Below are positions 35,867 to 46,506 of a stretch of DNA of 64,000 nucleotides, in pieces. Position numbers and translations under genes: made by a program. The notes beneath the pieces were generated by a model. That model did no database searches. It worked only from the letters and a program-made list of their open reading frames with translations, and was not told where the DNA came from. How positions within the stretch are numbered: the stretch's first letter is position 1; each line of letters opens with the position of its first letter. The DNA is from Macrosoma leucophasiata (taxonomy: Eukaryota; Arthropoda; Insecta; Lepidoptera; Hedylidae), in the NCBI GenBank assembly GCA_036365455.1, contig JAWQUS010000010.1, forward strand, positions 19,268,501-19,332,500, written 5' to 3'.

Positions 35867-35975
35867 AATTTTCCAAAAGTCTAATTTAAATATTCATTTT
35901 TGCATAACAATAAGCTATGTACACGTGTTACTGGTAAAAAATACAAATATACTCGTAAATATTAGGAACATACAC

Positions 35976-36210
35976 TTATATATAAAAATCAATTGCTGTT
36001 CGTTAGTCTCGCTAAAACTCGAGAACGGCTGGACCGATTTGGCTAATTATGATTTTGAATGATTTTTGAAAGTTCAGCGAAGGTTTAAGAAAATGATGAA
36101 GAAATTGAAGGGAAATAGTAAAAACCACAATTTCATTTCTCCATACGAATAGTCCGTATCTAGCAAACCTTTGACACATTATTTCATTGTGAGGCAATAC
36201 AAAGTTTGTA
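35976..36210 (-). mobile_element. RTE-like retroposon 3' end (rep-R)
   Basis: Minus-strand copy: TATATATAAGTG-side tail at 35976, GAGACTAACGAACAGCAATT, CGGTCCAGCCGTTCTCGAG and CAAACTTTGTATTGCCTCAC near 36210. The extreme 5' part (CTAGCTGACCCGG) is missing. The frame at 36012-36197 is inside. Confidence 0.7.
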
Positions 36211-36949
36211 TCTGTCTTCCCATCGAAAGGCTATAGACTTCTAGTTTCGCTATCTGTTACGATTGAAAAATAAATATTAGAAACGTCGACTTGAAATAAC
36301 TCTAAATAATTATGCCGCATCTCTTTGAAATGGTCCACTTGGCCACACTGCGGACACTCCGCCAAAATTCCATACAAACGCTTGATTTGGTTTATATCCA
36401 TCAGTGACGTGTATTTACACGCGCACCTGTGTGCGTAGCACGTACAAAATACCAACCGTCGCCCATAAGAGAGGAAGGGGTTGTGTATATGTGCAAATCG
36501 GGCGGGACGTCGAAGTGTCCATTCTATGCGTAGTATTATTACATATTCTTTGACTCAGCATAAAATTGCAGCGCTGCACTGCTGGTTTTCAGTTAGTGCC
36601 TTTATGATGCGAGTAGCGAATGTAACAATTTATCATTGCATCGGAAAACGGAAATCGAGTGATTCGGAATTTAAACGCAGCTGCAGATCTTCCGTAAAGT
36701 GGGCTCTGCATGTTTTGGTCCCGTATTCTTTTTGTACTTGATGTTTTAAAATTCCTCTGTATACATATTTATAATTATTGGGGAAATAATCCACTGTAAA
36801 TTAACATATTTTGTATCCGTGTTCCCATCGGCAGAGATAAATGAATAATACATTCCTTTATCTCTGCACTCGGTAATGTTTTTCTTATAAAGGGATCTAG
36901 TATTAAACCACAGTAATATGTTGTTTTTGAATAAATTTGATCCAAATAA
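36211..36949. other. no gene supported; unassigned mixed sequence
   Basis: Moderately CpG-rich around 36410-36500. The minus frame 36231-36455 and plus frame 36481-36741 have no domain. An 11-bp stem GCAGAGATAAA/TTTATCTCTGC lies at 36832-36866. The block at 36330-36480 may be an unrecognised repeat. Confidence 0.35.
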
Positions 36950-37090
36950 ATCTGACTTGTAAGTTTTTAACCAAGTTAAAAAAGGAGGAGGTACTCAATT
37001 GGGCTGGTATTTTTTTTGTCGTTGATAGGATGGAGATAATTTTTTGTGTCAAATACTGGTATAAAACTGTAACAAGTTTTAAATACGAGT
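36950..37090 (+). mobile_element. fragment of moth repeat (AAAAAAGGAGGAGGT type)
   Basis: AAGTTAAAAAAGGAGGAGGT, then ACTCAATTGGGCTGGTATTT, resembles the head of a common moth repeat, which also appears on the minus strand at 56060-56640 interrupted by a fold-back element. The remainder is decayed. Confidence 0.5.
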
Positions 37091-37691
37091 ACATTATTTA
37101 AATATTATACGCCATACCTAAACGGCTAATTTTACCTTTAAGGTACGCTGGTTGGGTTCGATTTTATAGAATTTGAAAATAGAAGTTAAGATTTTGAATT
37201 TTGTCATTGTTTAAGTAAAGCGGAATAGAAGAATACCGTCTTTCTACTTAGACTTTCAGATTGAAACGCTTTACTTACATTTTTTTAAATTAAGAGGTCA
37301 ATTAAATTGAAAAAGAAAAAAGGCCAATGGAGGTTAAAGACGGAGAGAGTTTATCTATGAACACAAACACAAACAGTGACAGGCAAAACTAATGGAAAAC
37401 TGATACTATTGCTTTATTTCTTTGATTACTTTCCTTGAGTTTCTGCGTTATAGCTATTTAATGATAACTACCGAAGTTGTATCGAAGTGTTAATTGGATA
37501 CGAAGTTATTAATTGGTTATTCGATACGTATTTCTGTATCGAATATAACCAAATTCGATAATGTTTTGATATATATATATATTGTCCTGAAGATATTTTT
37601 ACAATAAGTTGGTATACGATTTTGATTTAATTGATGTATACTATCTATCAAAAATTGATGCAAGTTTTAATTTTCTGGGAAGTACTGTTAA
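37091..37691. other. no feature recognised
   Basis: AT-rich with a short (TA)n run near 37570. No gene. Confidence 0.45.
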
Positions 37692-37716
37692 CTCCGACAC
37701 TGGAGCTCTACCACCA
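37692..37716 (-). mobile_element. rep-A head fragment
   Basis: CTCCGACACTGGAGCTCTACC plus CCAG is the minus-strand head only, 14 bp from the head of the plus-strand copy at 37730. The rest of this copy is absent. Confidence 0.6.
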
Positions 37717-37729
37717 GAGAAGCACTACT

Positions 37730-38015
37730 TCACTGGTAGTAGAGCGCCAGTGACGTTCGCGGGCGTAGGCACCACCGCAGTACCTAATATACTTGCCGCT
37801 AAAGGGTAGTGATCAGCACTATCGTGTTCCGGTCAGGTGGTAATGTACGGCCCTGTAATTTCCGACACAGAGGCATAACATCTGGGGCCTCAGGAGTGGT
37901 AACGCATCTGCATTTTGACCTTGGTCTTTGTGTAAGAGTCTATAGGCTGCAGTCATCACTTACAATCAATGTGAACTTCATGCTTGTCTCCCACTTCCAT
38001 TCCATAAAAAAAATA
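37730..38015 (+). mobile_element. rep-A, full-length young copy (A1)
   Basis: Complete copy from CACTGGTAGTAGAGCGCCAG to CCACTTCCATTCCATAAAAA. The frames at 37609-37809 and 37809-38072 are parts of it and not genes. Confidence 0.9.
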
Positions 38016-38325
38016 CAAGAAACTCTCTTTCACAAAATGACTCAGCCAAAATGTAGACTTTATTATTTTTAAAGTATGAAAAAAAAACTGTCAAAATGTC
38101 ATTTATAGTTAATTAACTGACATAGGTAATTGACATTGATAAATAGTTACTAACGTTAGTGTATACATAATAGACGAGGTGTTTCATTTTTTAAGTTTCT
38201 ATTCATTAATTTCACCTATAGTGAATAGTCTCCCAGCGCGTCTTTATAAAATGTTTTGTTAAAAATTTAAAAAATTAAGATTGAAGAAACTCGATTACAA
38301 AATAAACTGAAAAGAGTAGTGTTTT

Positions 38326-38416
38326 TACTGGTGGTAGAGCTCCAGTGTGGGGACTCGAGGGTGTAAGCACCACCGCATTACCTTATCTATCTGCAGCCAA
38401 ATGGTAGTGTTCAGCA
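38326..38416 (+). mobile_element. rep-A, 5' head interrupted by a second copy
   Basis: ACTGGTGGTAGAGCTCCAGT...CTGCAGCCAAATGGTAGTGT, then TTCAGCA and a T run belonging to the minus-strand copy that follows. CTGCAGCCAAATGG is A2-like, so the broken copy is the older one. Its 3' half is not found on the far side. Confidence 0.75.
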
Positions 38417-38728
38417 TTTTTTTTATTTTTTTATTATGTAATGGAAGTGGTAAACAAGTATGCAGTTCACATTGATGTTAATTGATGACTGCAGCCTATA
38501 GACACCCACACAAAGACCAAGGTAAAAATGCAGATGCGTTACCACTCCTGAGGCCTAAGGTCTTATGCCTCTGTGCCGGAAATTACAGGGCCGTACATTA
38601 CCACCTGTACCGTGACTGTGACCGGAACACGATAGTGCTGAACACTACCATTTTGCGGCAAGTAAATTAGGTAATGCGGTGGAGCCTACGCCCGCGAGCC
38701 CCGTCACTGGAGCTCTACCACCAGTAAA
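38417..38728 (-). mobile_element. rep-A, full-length young copy inserted into an older one
   Basis: Complete minus-strand A1 copy with the T run of its tail directly against the truncated plus-strand copy. A small duplication (ACCTGTACCGTGACTGTGACC near 38608-38626) makes it longer than its relatives. The frame at 38482-38670 is inside. Confidence 0.85.
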
Positions 38729-39083
38729 ACTGTGTTGCTAAGCGTGAAACTAGAGAACGGCTCCACCGATTTCGTATTCTTTTTGTGTTGTATTTATGAT
38801 TATCCAGGAAAGGTTTGTATTAGTTATTGTAAACGCAAAATTATAAATTTTAAGAATACTTAACGACCATCTATTTTTTTCTAATGTAAACCGAATGGCG
38901 CTTGTCATAACGGTCAGTCTTCAATGATCGTTTTAAGCAATTGCATCCGTAGGAAGTGATGACTGAAAATGGCATCAATTTACCAGTAACAATCTACATT
39001 GAACCCGCGCGCGTTGGGGGGGGGGGGGGGGTTGCTAGTAATACAATAAAGTGAGGTGGCGTATACATTTATACAGACTAAGA
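38729..39083. other. no gene; G homopolymer
   Basis: A run of about 17 G at 39014-39030 follows CCCGCGCGCGTT. Otherwise nothing recognised. Confidence 0.5.
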
Positions 39084-39091
39084 CGTCGAAA
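39084..39091. repeat. left target-site duplication of hAT-type MITE copy 2
   Basis: CGTCGAAA, 7 of 8 bases equal to 39403-39410. Confidence 0.75.
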
Positions 39092-39402
39092 CATAGAGCA
39101 ACACGGGCCACCGGTCGCGGTGGATCGGAGGGGAGCAGCCATATGCAGGCTTTCCCCTCTGTTAAAATACAAGACCAAATGGTCCTATGCCTGTCGGCCC
39201 AGTTATTGAAATGTGTGCGTGAAATTGTTTACGTAATTTGTTAAAGTCAAGCTGTGAGTTTCGTTGTTATAGACGATTTTTGTAGTGTGTGTGTCACATG
39301 TATTTCCCCCCGCAAAAAATGACAGACTGTTTTGCATCGGTAATAAACGCTATGGCTACTCTCCTCCGGTCCGCCGCGACCGGTGGGCCGAGTTGCTCTA
39401 TG
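39092..39402. mobile_element. hAT-type MITE, copy 2 (311 bp)
   Basis: Terminal inverted repeats CATAGAGCAACACGGGCCAC and, from the right, CATAGAGCAACTCGGCCCAC. The body is colinear with 11677-12013 (GCAGGCTTTCCCCTCTGT, TTCCCCCCGCAAAAAATG, GCATCGGTAATAAACGCTA). Flanks CGTCGAAA (39084-39091) and TGTCGAAA (39403-39410) form an 8-bp duplication with one mismatch. The frames at 39056-39470 are shadows in this element. Confidence 0.85.
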
Positions 39403-39410
39403 TGTCGAAA
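39403..39410. repeat. right target-site duplication of hAT-type MITE copy 2
   Basis: TGTCGAAA, 7 of 8 bases equal to 39084-39091. Confidence 0.75.
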
Positions 39411-39750
39411 CAATATTTTTTGCTTTGTCAAAGTTGGGTAATAACAAGACATTCCGCCTTTTTCATCTAATCAGCGGCCTTACCATGGCGTGTTATTGCG
39501 AACCTAAACCAATTCTCTGCCTGAACTGAATCGCTATTTGCTTTTGTCTCGTTTCTTCTTACGAGCTGTCATATAAACAAATGAAACAGGTAAATTGGTG
39601 GTTCCTAAATTGAATTGCAACATGATGTCAACGTATGGCCACCATAGAAGTAGTATAATAAATCTATGAAGGCCACAGATTTCCAAGCTTATGTGAAAAA
39701 AGTGAATTAGATAGATAAGTATTTTGTTTTTAATATTACACACTTTTAGT
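39411..39750. other. no feature recognised
   Basis: AT-rich, with a minus frame 39534-39743 lacking any domain. Confidence 0.45.
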
Positions 39751-40036
39751 TTTTTTTTATGTTATGGAAGTGGCAAACAAGCATGCAGTTCACATTGATG
39801 TTATGCGATGACTGCAGCCTATAGACACCCACAAAAAGACCAAGATCAAAATGCAGATGCGTTACCACTCCTGAGGCCCAAGGTGGTATGCCTTTGTGCC
39901 GGACATTACAGGGCCGTACATTACCACCTCACCGGAACCCGATAGTGCTGAACACTACCATTTAGCGGCAAGTATATTAGGTAATACGGTGGTGCCTACG
40001 CCCGCGAGCACCGTCACTGGAGCTCTACCACTAGTA
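39751..40036 (-). mobile_element. rep-A, full-length young copy (A1)
   Basis: Complete minus-strand copy, T run at 39751 and head CTAGTGGTAGAGCTCCAGTG at 40036. Close to consensus. Confidence 0.9.
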
Positions 40037-40435
40037 AAAAGTTAGTATGTTTAGATGCGCGTTAGGTGCATGTTAGTATACGAGTAGTATGCGGGTGACG
40101 GCAGAGGTCAGTGGCCGCCAGATTGAATACCTCTTGCCGAGAGATTTAGGGCGCCCTCAAGCCTCGTAATGGAGCTTCATTTGAAATTTGTTATGAATGT
40201 ATAATAGTTTTTTCATTATTTAGTGTTTTATCTATTTATTTAGTCTAGCCCTAATATTAGGTTATCTTTCGTAGTCTTTAAGGTATTGTGACACAGGCGG
40301 AGTTTAACATTAATTTATATTCTTGATCTCTTGATTCTGATTCTCTGAATCTCGCCTGTGTCACTTTTTTAATTTAGTTTTATTTGGTCTACTATTAGAA
40401 TCACCTCGTCGCGGTCGAGTCGTCGATAGAATACA
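40037..40435. other. no gene; short inverted repeat
   Basis: GTGACACAGGCG at 40308-40319 is mirrored by CGCCTGTGTCAC at 40355-40366. The flanking sequence is not recognised. Confidence 0.4.
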
Positions 40436-40588
40436 CTTACCCCCTTATTCATAAACGTATATTAGATACGCTTTAGCTATAGAATGCTTTGTCTTTGTCA
40501 GTTGCATTGTTAAATGTGCAGGGTAGAAAAAGAGAAAGGAGAGATTAGCAACACTTTAGCTAAAATACGTTTATGAATAAGGGTGTTA
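40436..40588. mobile_element. TIR MITE (rep-E), copy 2
   Basis: TTACCCCCTTATTCATAAAC at the left and GTTTATGAATAAGGGTGTTAA at the right, interior nearly identical to 30074-30227 (TTTAGCTATAGAATGCTTTG). Confidence 0.8.
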
Positions 40589-40599
40589 AAATATTGTTA

Positions 40600-40844
40600 T
40601 TTTTTATGTACTGTAGTGGCAAACAAACGTACTGTTTACATTGATGGTAAGCTTTTAAACATCTACATAAAAACCAGAGATTTCAATGTAGGTTCGTTGC
40701 TCGTGAGGTTTTATGTTATGCCTCTGTGCCAGAAATTACAGAACAGTTCCATCTGATGATCTGACCTGAACACGCTGAACACTATCATTTAGCGGCAAGT
40801 AGATCAGGCTCGCGAGCTCTTTCACTGGGGCTCTACCACCAGTA
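40600..40844 (-). mobile_element. rep-A, old diverged copy (A2-like)
   Basis: GTGGCAAACAAACGTACTG, AAAAACCAGAGATTTCAATG, TGCCTCTGTGCCAGAAATTA and TTAGCGGCAAGTAGATCAGG in order, with deletions. It lies 12 bp from the rep-E MITE. Confidence 0.75.
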
Positions 40845-41255
40845 AATAATTTAATTGTTTGTGATCAATCGGGCAGTCTAGCCAACTTAGAGTACCTAAT
40901 CGATTAACAAACAATTCCGATAGTTGATAATATTTTATGAAACCCGTAAAAACGTTCAGTAACATAAAAAATCTTCAGAATGCGTCTCCATCCTTCATTT
41001 TTGTCGTCAGATTAATTCCATTACCATTCGCAATATATCATACAGACAGAATTATTCTAGCGTGGACAATAAAATTGTAGTGTCTCATATATCCCTGACA
41101 TACCTTCCGTGGACAAAGGTTTTATAAAACTGTTCAATTTGTCTCTGTCATTCGGATTATAAGTGATGGGTAGTGTTCAGCACGTACTACGCAGACTGTG
41201 GAAAGGATATTTATTTAAACTGAAATACATTTTCAAAGTCCAGTCGGCATTTATC
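40845..41255. other. no feature recognised
   Basis: Only a stray GGGTAGTGTTCAGCACG at 41167-41183 recalls rep-A. Confidence 0.4.
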
Positions 41256-41411
41256 TTCTGGTGCTAGAGTTTCAGTGACGAAGCTCGCCACTGTACGTGC
41301 CACTGCATTATCTAATGTACTTGCCGCTAAATGGTAGTGTTCAGCGCTATTGTATTCCGGTAAGCTAATGTGGAATGGTAACGTATCTACAATGAAATCT
41401 CTGGCTATTGG
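41256..41411 (+). mobile_element. rep-A, old copy with internal deletion
   Basis: CTTCTGGTGCTAGAGTTTCAG, CTTGCCGCTAAATGGTAG and TTGTATTCCGGTAAGCTAAT are followed directly by the GGAATGGTAACGTATCTAC block, so the middle is deleted; the tail is lost. The minus frame 41211-41480 is inside it. Confidence 0.7.
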
Positions 41412-42006
41412 ACAAAAGTTGAAAAACCCTATAAGTAAATAATATTTTGATAAGGTACATTTTATGGTTAAGCCAAACAAACGTAACGTAAAGGATTACT
41501 GTAAAATGCGTGCATTTGTGCAGAATATATGCATTTTAATTACTGCACCATTAACATACAGAATAATATTGCTTGAACCGCGTAAGATATCCTTAACGCA
41601 TAATAATAAAATGTTGAATTTTATGAGATCCGTAATTTCCTTTTATCGTTTGCATCAGAAATTTCAGCGATGTTATTCAATAACAAAGGTATGTTTTAAT
41701 GTAAAACAAACTTTGAATGAGAAACAGTGTTCAGTGTTTAGTTTGTAGAACGGACATTGTTAAGTTATTGACAGTTCTATTCTCTTTTACTGACAAATTT
41801 TAATAATGGTGAATATCGAACCAGAATTTTAGTTACATAACGTAATAACGTACAGTTTACATTAGAAAATAGCTTTCATACTTATGTTTGTACAAAATAC
41901 AATTTAAAAGTTTTATCTCATTAGTTCACGAGACATAAAAAATATTGACTTAGTTAATATACTCGTAGTAATTATAAGTGAATAAGTGAGTAGGTATTAT
42001 TATCTG
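41412..42006. other. no gene supported
   Basis: The 94-codon frame at 41464-41748 is AT-rich and has no domain; I leave it as chance. Confidence 0.4.
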
Positions 42007-42014
42007 GAAAATCC
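42007..42014. repeat. left target-site duplication of the 894-bp element
   Basis: GAAAATCC, identical to 42909-42916. Confidence 0.8.
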
Positions 42015-42418
42015 GGGTATTGGGGCATTTCGGTCTGCTCGTGTTTCGTCCCGCGGACCGAAACGCCTATGAGCATTTTATTCATGGGGCTATTCGGCCC
42101 ACAAATGGAAAGTGGACCGAATCGCCCAAGAGTTCCTCTTAAATATGTAGATTCGGTCCAGTTATTTTGTCATGTACAGTCGAATTAAAAAAAATACTTT
42201 CGTTCACCAATTATTTGCGTTAATTCATTACAAATACAACCTTAACAGACAATTAAAATAAAAAATAGCCGCCTTAAGAAATAATTCAAAACTGAATAAA
42301 CAAAAACACTAAAAAGCGAATTATATAATTTCATTTATAGGCAATAAACCCGTAACCTATTAATTATAATAAGACAATTACTATTTTGATATGGGCTACG
42401 TACCTAACTACTCATAGC

Positions 42419-42541
42419 TTTGAAGTCGGTGCCAAGCCAATAGTGCGCTTCAAATAGCCGTATTTGATAACTTAACGTAGTAGGTACAACACCACAACAT
42501 TAGTCCTAACGCGCGGGCCGCACTATTGGCTTGGCACCGTA
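42419..42541. mobile_element. small inverted-repeat element inside the 894-bp transposon
   Basis: GGTGCCAAGCCAATAGTGCG (42428-42447) and its exact reverse complement (42519-42538) bracket about 70 bp. The outer TTTGAAGTCGGTGCC continuation also occurs inverted at 55588-55609, so this is a repeat family. A nested MITE insertion is the simplest reading. Confidence 0.55.
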
Positions 42542-42588
42542 TTATATATTATATAATATATATATATTTTTTTAATATAAATATATAT

Positions 42589-42666
42589 ACACATAAATCA
42601 ACACAGAACATTAATCATATTATATATAATAATAATATGATTAATGTTCTGTGTTGATTTATGTGT
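42589..42666. repeat. perfect 34-bp inverted repeat, 10-nt loop
   Basis: 42589-42622 and 42633-42666 are exact reverse complements (arm opens ACACATAAATCAACACAGAA). It sits in an AT-rich core flanked by (TA)n. A hairpin RNA or a cruciform is possible. Confidence 0.9.
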
Positions 42667-42908
42667 AGGTAATATAAATAAATCTAAATTTTATTATATT
42701 ACATTGCCTTTTATTTATTTCTCAATTTTTTGTAACCAACTGTACTTAAATCTTTCAAAATAGGTATTCGTATTGGGACGAATCGCCCCATAATAATAAA
42801 CATATGGGGCGATTCGTCCCGCGGACCGAAAAGACCCATTCAGAAGGCATTGTTAGGCGTTTCGGTCCCCGGGACGAAACACGAGCGGACCGAAACGCCC
42901 CAACACCC

Positions 42909-42916
42909 GAAAATCC
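42909..42916. repeat. right target-site duplication of the 894-bp element
   Basis: GAAAATCC, identical to 42007-42014. Confidence 0.8.
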
Positions 42917-43461
42917 AGCTTCGCTTTCTTGCTATATTGGTGTTTAGTCCATTGGTTCATAGTCGGCTATTGCACGACCAATTTACCAAATATACAGATA
43001 TTATTCGTGAATTTCACAAAGCTAGCAATAACACGTTTTTAATATTCAGTTCTGATATAATATCACCCAAGAAACGTTTTTGTCTTTTTTTTGGTTAAAC
43101 CTGAAGTTACAATTCCGTTGATATATTTTAGCAGAATTCGATAGCTTAAGAAAACCCATAACATTTATTTTGATGGCTTTTGGCACGTTTGTTATGGCTA
43201 AAAATAGTGCTTTGGTGACACAGAAATCTTGTAAAGTTTTCAATTTGTAACACGTTATGAGTCCACGAGTTTTCGTGATCGATTAAATTAGATAGACTTT
43301 AGATATAATGTCCAATGATTGAATTAAAAATTGCCAAATGTTCTGAGTGGTTATGGCTGACCTGTATGTATCCAAACAAATAATTCTGGTCGTGCGCTAG
43401 AGAGTAGCCGAAAATTAGTGTGTCCGCTTCATTTGAAGTCACTTTGATTGCGAATAGATAT
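42917..43461. other. no feature recognised
   Basis: No supportable gene. The minus frames at 43046-43243 and 43299-43499 lack domains. Confidence 0.4.
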
Positions 43462-43815
43462 ATTTTTATGTAACGGTGGCAAACAAGCATTTTGTTCAAT
43501 AGATGGTAGGTAACGACTGCAGGTTATAGAAATCTACACAAAAACCAGAAGTCAAAATGCAGGTGCTTTGCAACCCCTGAGATCTTAGTTGTTATGTCTC
43601 TGTGGTAGTTATTACAGGGCTATATGTAGATAGGTAATTCAATATATTCATGAAAATCTACATCAAAGCGAAAGTCTCAAAACTGTCTCTGCTCAAGTCT
43701 CAGATTATTGAATTTCTGTGTGATATATTACGAGACCGTACTTAAACCGAAACACGGGAGCGATTAATCTTTAGCGGCAGATAAAATAGGTACAAGCTGG
43801 ATCTCTACTAGTAAT
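43462..43815 (-). mobile_element. rep-A, old copy (A2) with an insertion
   Basis: The tail half (GTGGCAAACAAGCATTTTG to CCCTGAGATCTTAGTTGTTATG) and the head half (ACCGAAACACGGGAGCG, TTTAGCGGCAGATAAAATAGG) are separated by about 100 bp (43630-43725) of unrelated sequence. Confidence 0.65.
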
Positions 43816-44300
43816 AAAATCTAGAGAGATTCCAAACCTGACAGCCAGACTCAATACTTTCAATCACGAATTATCTTATTTTAGAGACCTAAACGTATTA
43901 ATTTTCTATTCGATACTTACATATTTTTTAAAGATAAATATATATTTCGATCTTTTAATTAAGTGTGTGTTGACTGTCTGCAATCTTCAAGTCGTTCAAC
44001 TACATGTTATTTGAGATTCAATATACCATTAATACGAAGGCTAAAACGCGAATAAATCTCCAACAATGACACGTTATTAGCCTGTGATCGTGTATTATTA
44101 ATAAATAATAGCATTTCATGTTGTCTCGTGACCGGAAACTCTCAATTTAACACGCAGTGGAAAGATGTCACCCATAACGTTAAGAGACCATAGATCATAG
44201 AGTTACAATTCCACGAAGATTCACCCCAGAGATTTGGAGGAAAAAGGAGCAACATAATCGTTTCGAATCTCTCAAAAATGGCATCGTTTCAAGGATTTGG
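43816..44300. other. no feature recognised
   Basis: AT-rich, nothing supported. Confidence 0.45.
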
Positions 44301-44353
44301 CACTTCCTAGGAAAGCCTAGCCAAGAGATTTGGCTAGGATTTCCTAGGAAGTG
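44301..44353. repeat. hairpin, 24-bp arms, 5-nt loop
   Basis: 44301-44324 (CACTTCCTAGGAAAGCC...) pairs with 44330-44353 with a single mismatch around a GAGAT loop. The minus-strand frame 44195-44464 reads across it and has no domain. Too short and too perfect for a typical animal pre-miRNA; more likely a recent inverted duplication. Confidence 0.8.
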
Positions 44354-46506
44354 AATCCGTTCGTATGAAGTGAATATACGTTTACAGAGAGTTTTGGTCT
44401 CCTTTTTGGTCCAAATTTTCCACATCGACCTAAAATTATCTTTCCAGGTATGGACAAGAATCAATATTCTTCAACTTTCACCAATGATTTAGATATCAAG
44501 TAGTATAACATGATGTTATTAAAAATATGTACAATAACTCATTCAATATTTTGGACCATCCCCGTATTTTGCTCCGAAATGTACCACGGAAAATGTAAGC
44601 CATCCCATTTAGGCGCAGTAAATACAACTCACTGAGAGGTGTAGCACTGTAAATATTCGCTTTTAAGCTTCAGGGAATTCACTGATGGGAACAAGCTTGT
44701 GCTTGTGGCTGCATAGACACAAACAACCCACTGCCCCTGGGATATACAAAGGCAACCAAAATATTTGGGAACGGCAATAGAGGCTTTAGCATGCCTGATT
44801 GCACACGATGTGCACAAGTATATGTGCCTAGTTTAGTGTTCACAACTTATAAGCAGTGAATGCCTTTAAATATGTCTTGATACTCTTGATGTATATCACG
44901 AAAATCTACGAATTATTTGCATTTACATTTAACTGTTCAAGATATCCACAATATAAATAAACTTACTACCCATAATCAGAATCCAATTTGATGTCTTGTC
45001 TCTGTGTTGTCGATTTCAATTAAATTGTTTCGTTTCTATTTATTTATTTAATTAATTAACTATTTACTCCTTTAGCAGCGGTTTAGATTTCGTCGATGGG
45101 GTGAAACTATTCAGAAGCATCTGACACAGGAGAGTCAACAAACATTAATTGGTTGCTCTCTCGTTCGCGATTGCTTGCAACTTTATCAAAGATGTTCTGA
45201 TCAAAACCTCACTGTGTATCTTAGCAATAAAGTGTAGTTTTAATTGACAGAGACTTCGCTAAGTTAGTCGAAATCCAGCCTCTTGGGTATTAAGACGAAG
45301 TAACTACGGCTACGTCGACATCTTGGTAGCTCGGGGTTGCTGCTTAGCAAATGTAATTTATAAGGGAAATGAGGTGACATGGTATAATTGAGTTAAGATT
45401 CAGTCCTAAGTTTATATTATTAAGGACTTTGATGCATTTATAGTGGAACATCAATTTCCACCTACCTTACCATTCTTACGTCGCGGTCGGTGGAAGAATG
45501 GTGCGCTTCAGTCGAGCTCAGGTGTTACCTTTGAGCTCAATTCATTTTATTGCACATATTTAAACCGAAATTTCATTTAAAAAAATGTGACAACCGAATC
45601 TATGTGAATAATGTGTATGGATACAAGTATGTCACCCTTAGCTTTGGGGATAAACCGGCCTTAAGATACTTATGTTATTCTATATAGAAATAAGATTAGA
45701 CATTTCTCACTTCTTTATTTTACCGCGGAACCGAAGTAAATTTTTTTTTCGAAGTATTTTCGCTGATACAATTTGGGAGAGAATAAGGTGCCAATACAGC
45801 GAGGCGTAAACGCGATAAAAGAAGCCGAAAATTTAAAGCCACAATGGTTTTTTAACATTGTCTGTTAAGCGCAGATTACTTTATCATCGGCACTTTTTGT
45901 TTTAATTTATCCGTTGAAATTCTAAAAAAGTTTTCAGAGGGAAATGTAAATAAATTATTTACTGCCATGTTTAAAAAAATAAGACGATTCAAATACCATT
46001 CCGTCGCAATACTAAATTCTAAATGGGATGTCCATGCTAATTTAGTTTTTTTATCGTCCAGTCGTTTTTCTTTTATGAGGGAAATAAGAAGCGATGTTTT
46101 CTTAAATAATTAAGGCACTTTTACGCTTGTAACAGTTCTTTTTCTCGTGAATTATGGGTAATACTGGTTAAGAAATGAAGTTTTATGCACGTCGTTTGAA
46201 CTCGGGCGTAAAATAAATCATAACTTTTGAACTTTTTTATGTTCACTCCGATTGTATGAGGCAAATGAAGACCTAAAGTTAGCCTAAAATTAGTCCGTAG
46301 GTAAACCGGAACATGGCATTTTCGTAAATAAAATTAAGTACTTATTTCAATTTAGAATATATTAAGTACCCATAGGTACCTACATATCCTCACGCTAAAC
46401 TAATCGTAATATTTGATTTACGAGTATGAAGAGTATTTCTGATATTTCCAATTCATTTAAATGCATTTTTATATCTAGTGTCGGGCGGTAGATCTTTAGA
46501 ATGCGT
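44354..46506. other. long stretch without a gene
   Basis: No domain-bearing frame or recognised repeat. Composition is mixed with some GC-richer patches near 45300 and 45490. Confidence 0.4.

Larger units (their letters stand above)
42015..42908. mobile_element. 894-bp TIR transposon, non-autonomous, unclassified
   Basis: The left end GGGTATTGGGGCATTTCGG and right end (reverse complement) GGGTGTTGGGGCGTTTCGG begin inverted repeats of about 54 bp with four mismatches. A perfect 8-bp direct repeat, GAAAATCC, flanks it at 42007-42014 and 42909-42916. Variants of a GGGGCGWTTCGGTCC / GGGACGAATCGCCCC motif recur inside both ends (near 42024, 42046, 42090, 42112, 42776, 42808, 42822, 42859, 42888). 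No transposase frame is present. The central part holds further palindromic DNA. Eight-bp duplications occur in hAT, P, Merlin and some rarer superfamilies; the GGG start argues against typical hAT. Confidence 0.8.

Noticed and set aside
39014..39030. G run as a G-quadruplex regulatory element
   Set aside because: A plain homopolymer; length may also be uncertain from sequencing. Nothing around it suggests a promoter. The C run at 34722 is treated the same way.
44301..44353. microRNA precursor
   Set aside because: The stem is only 24 bp with a 5-nt loop; no extended lower stem or flanking structure.
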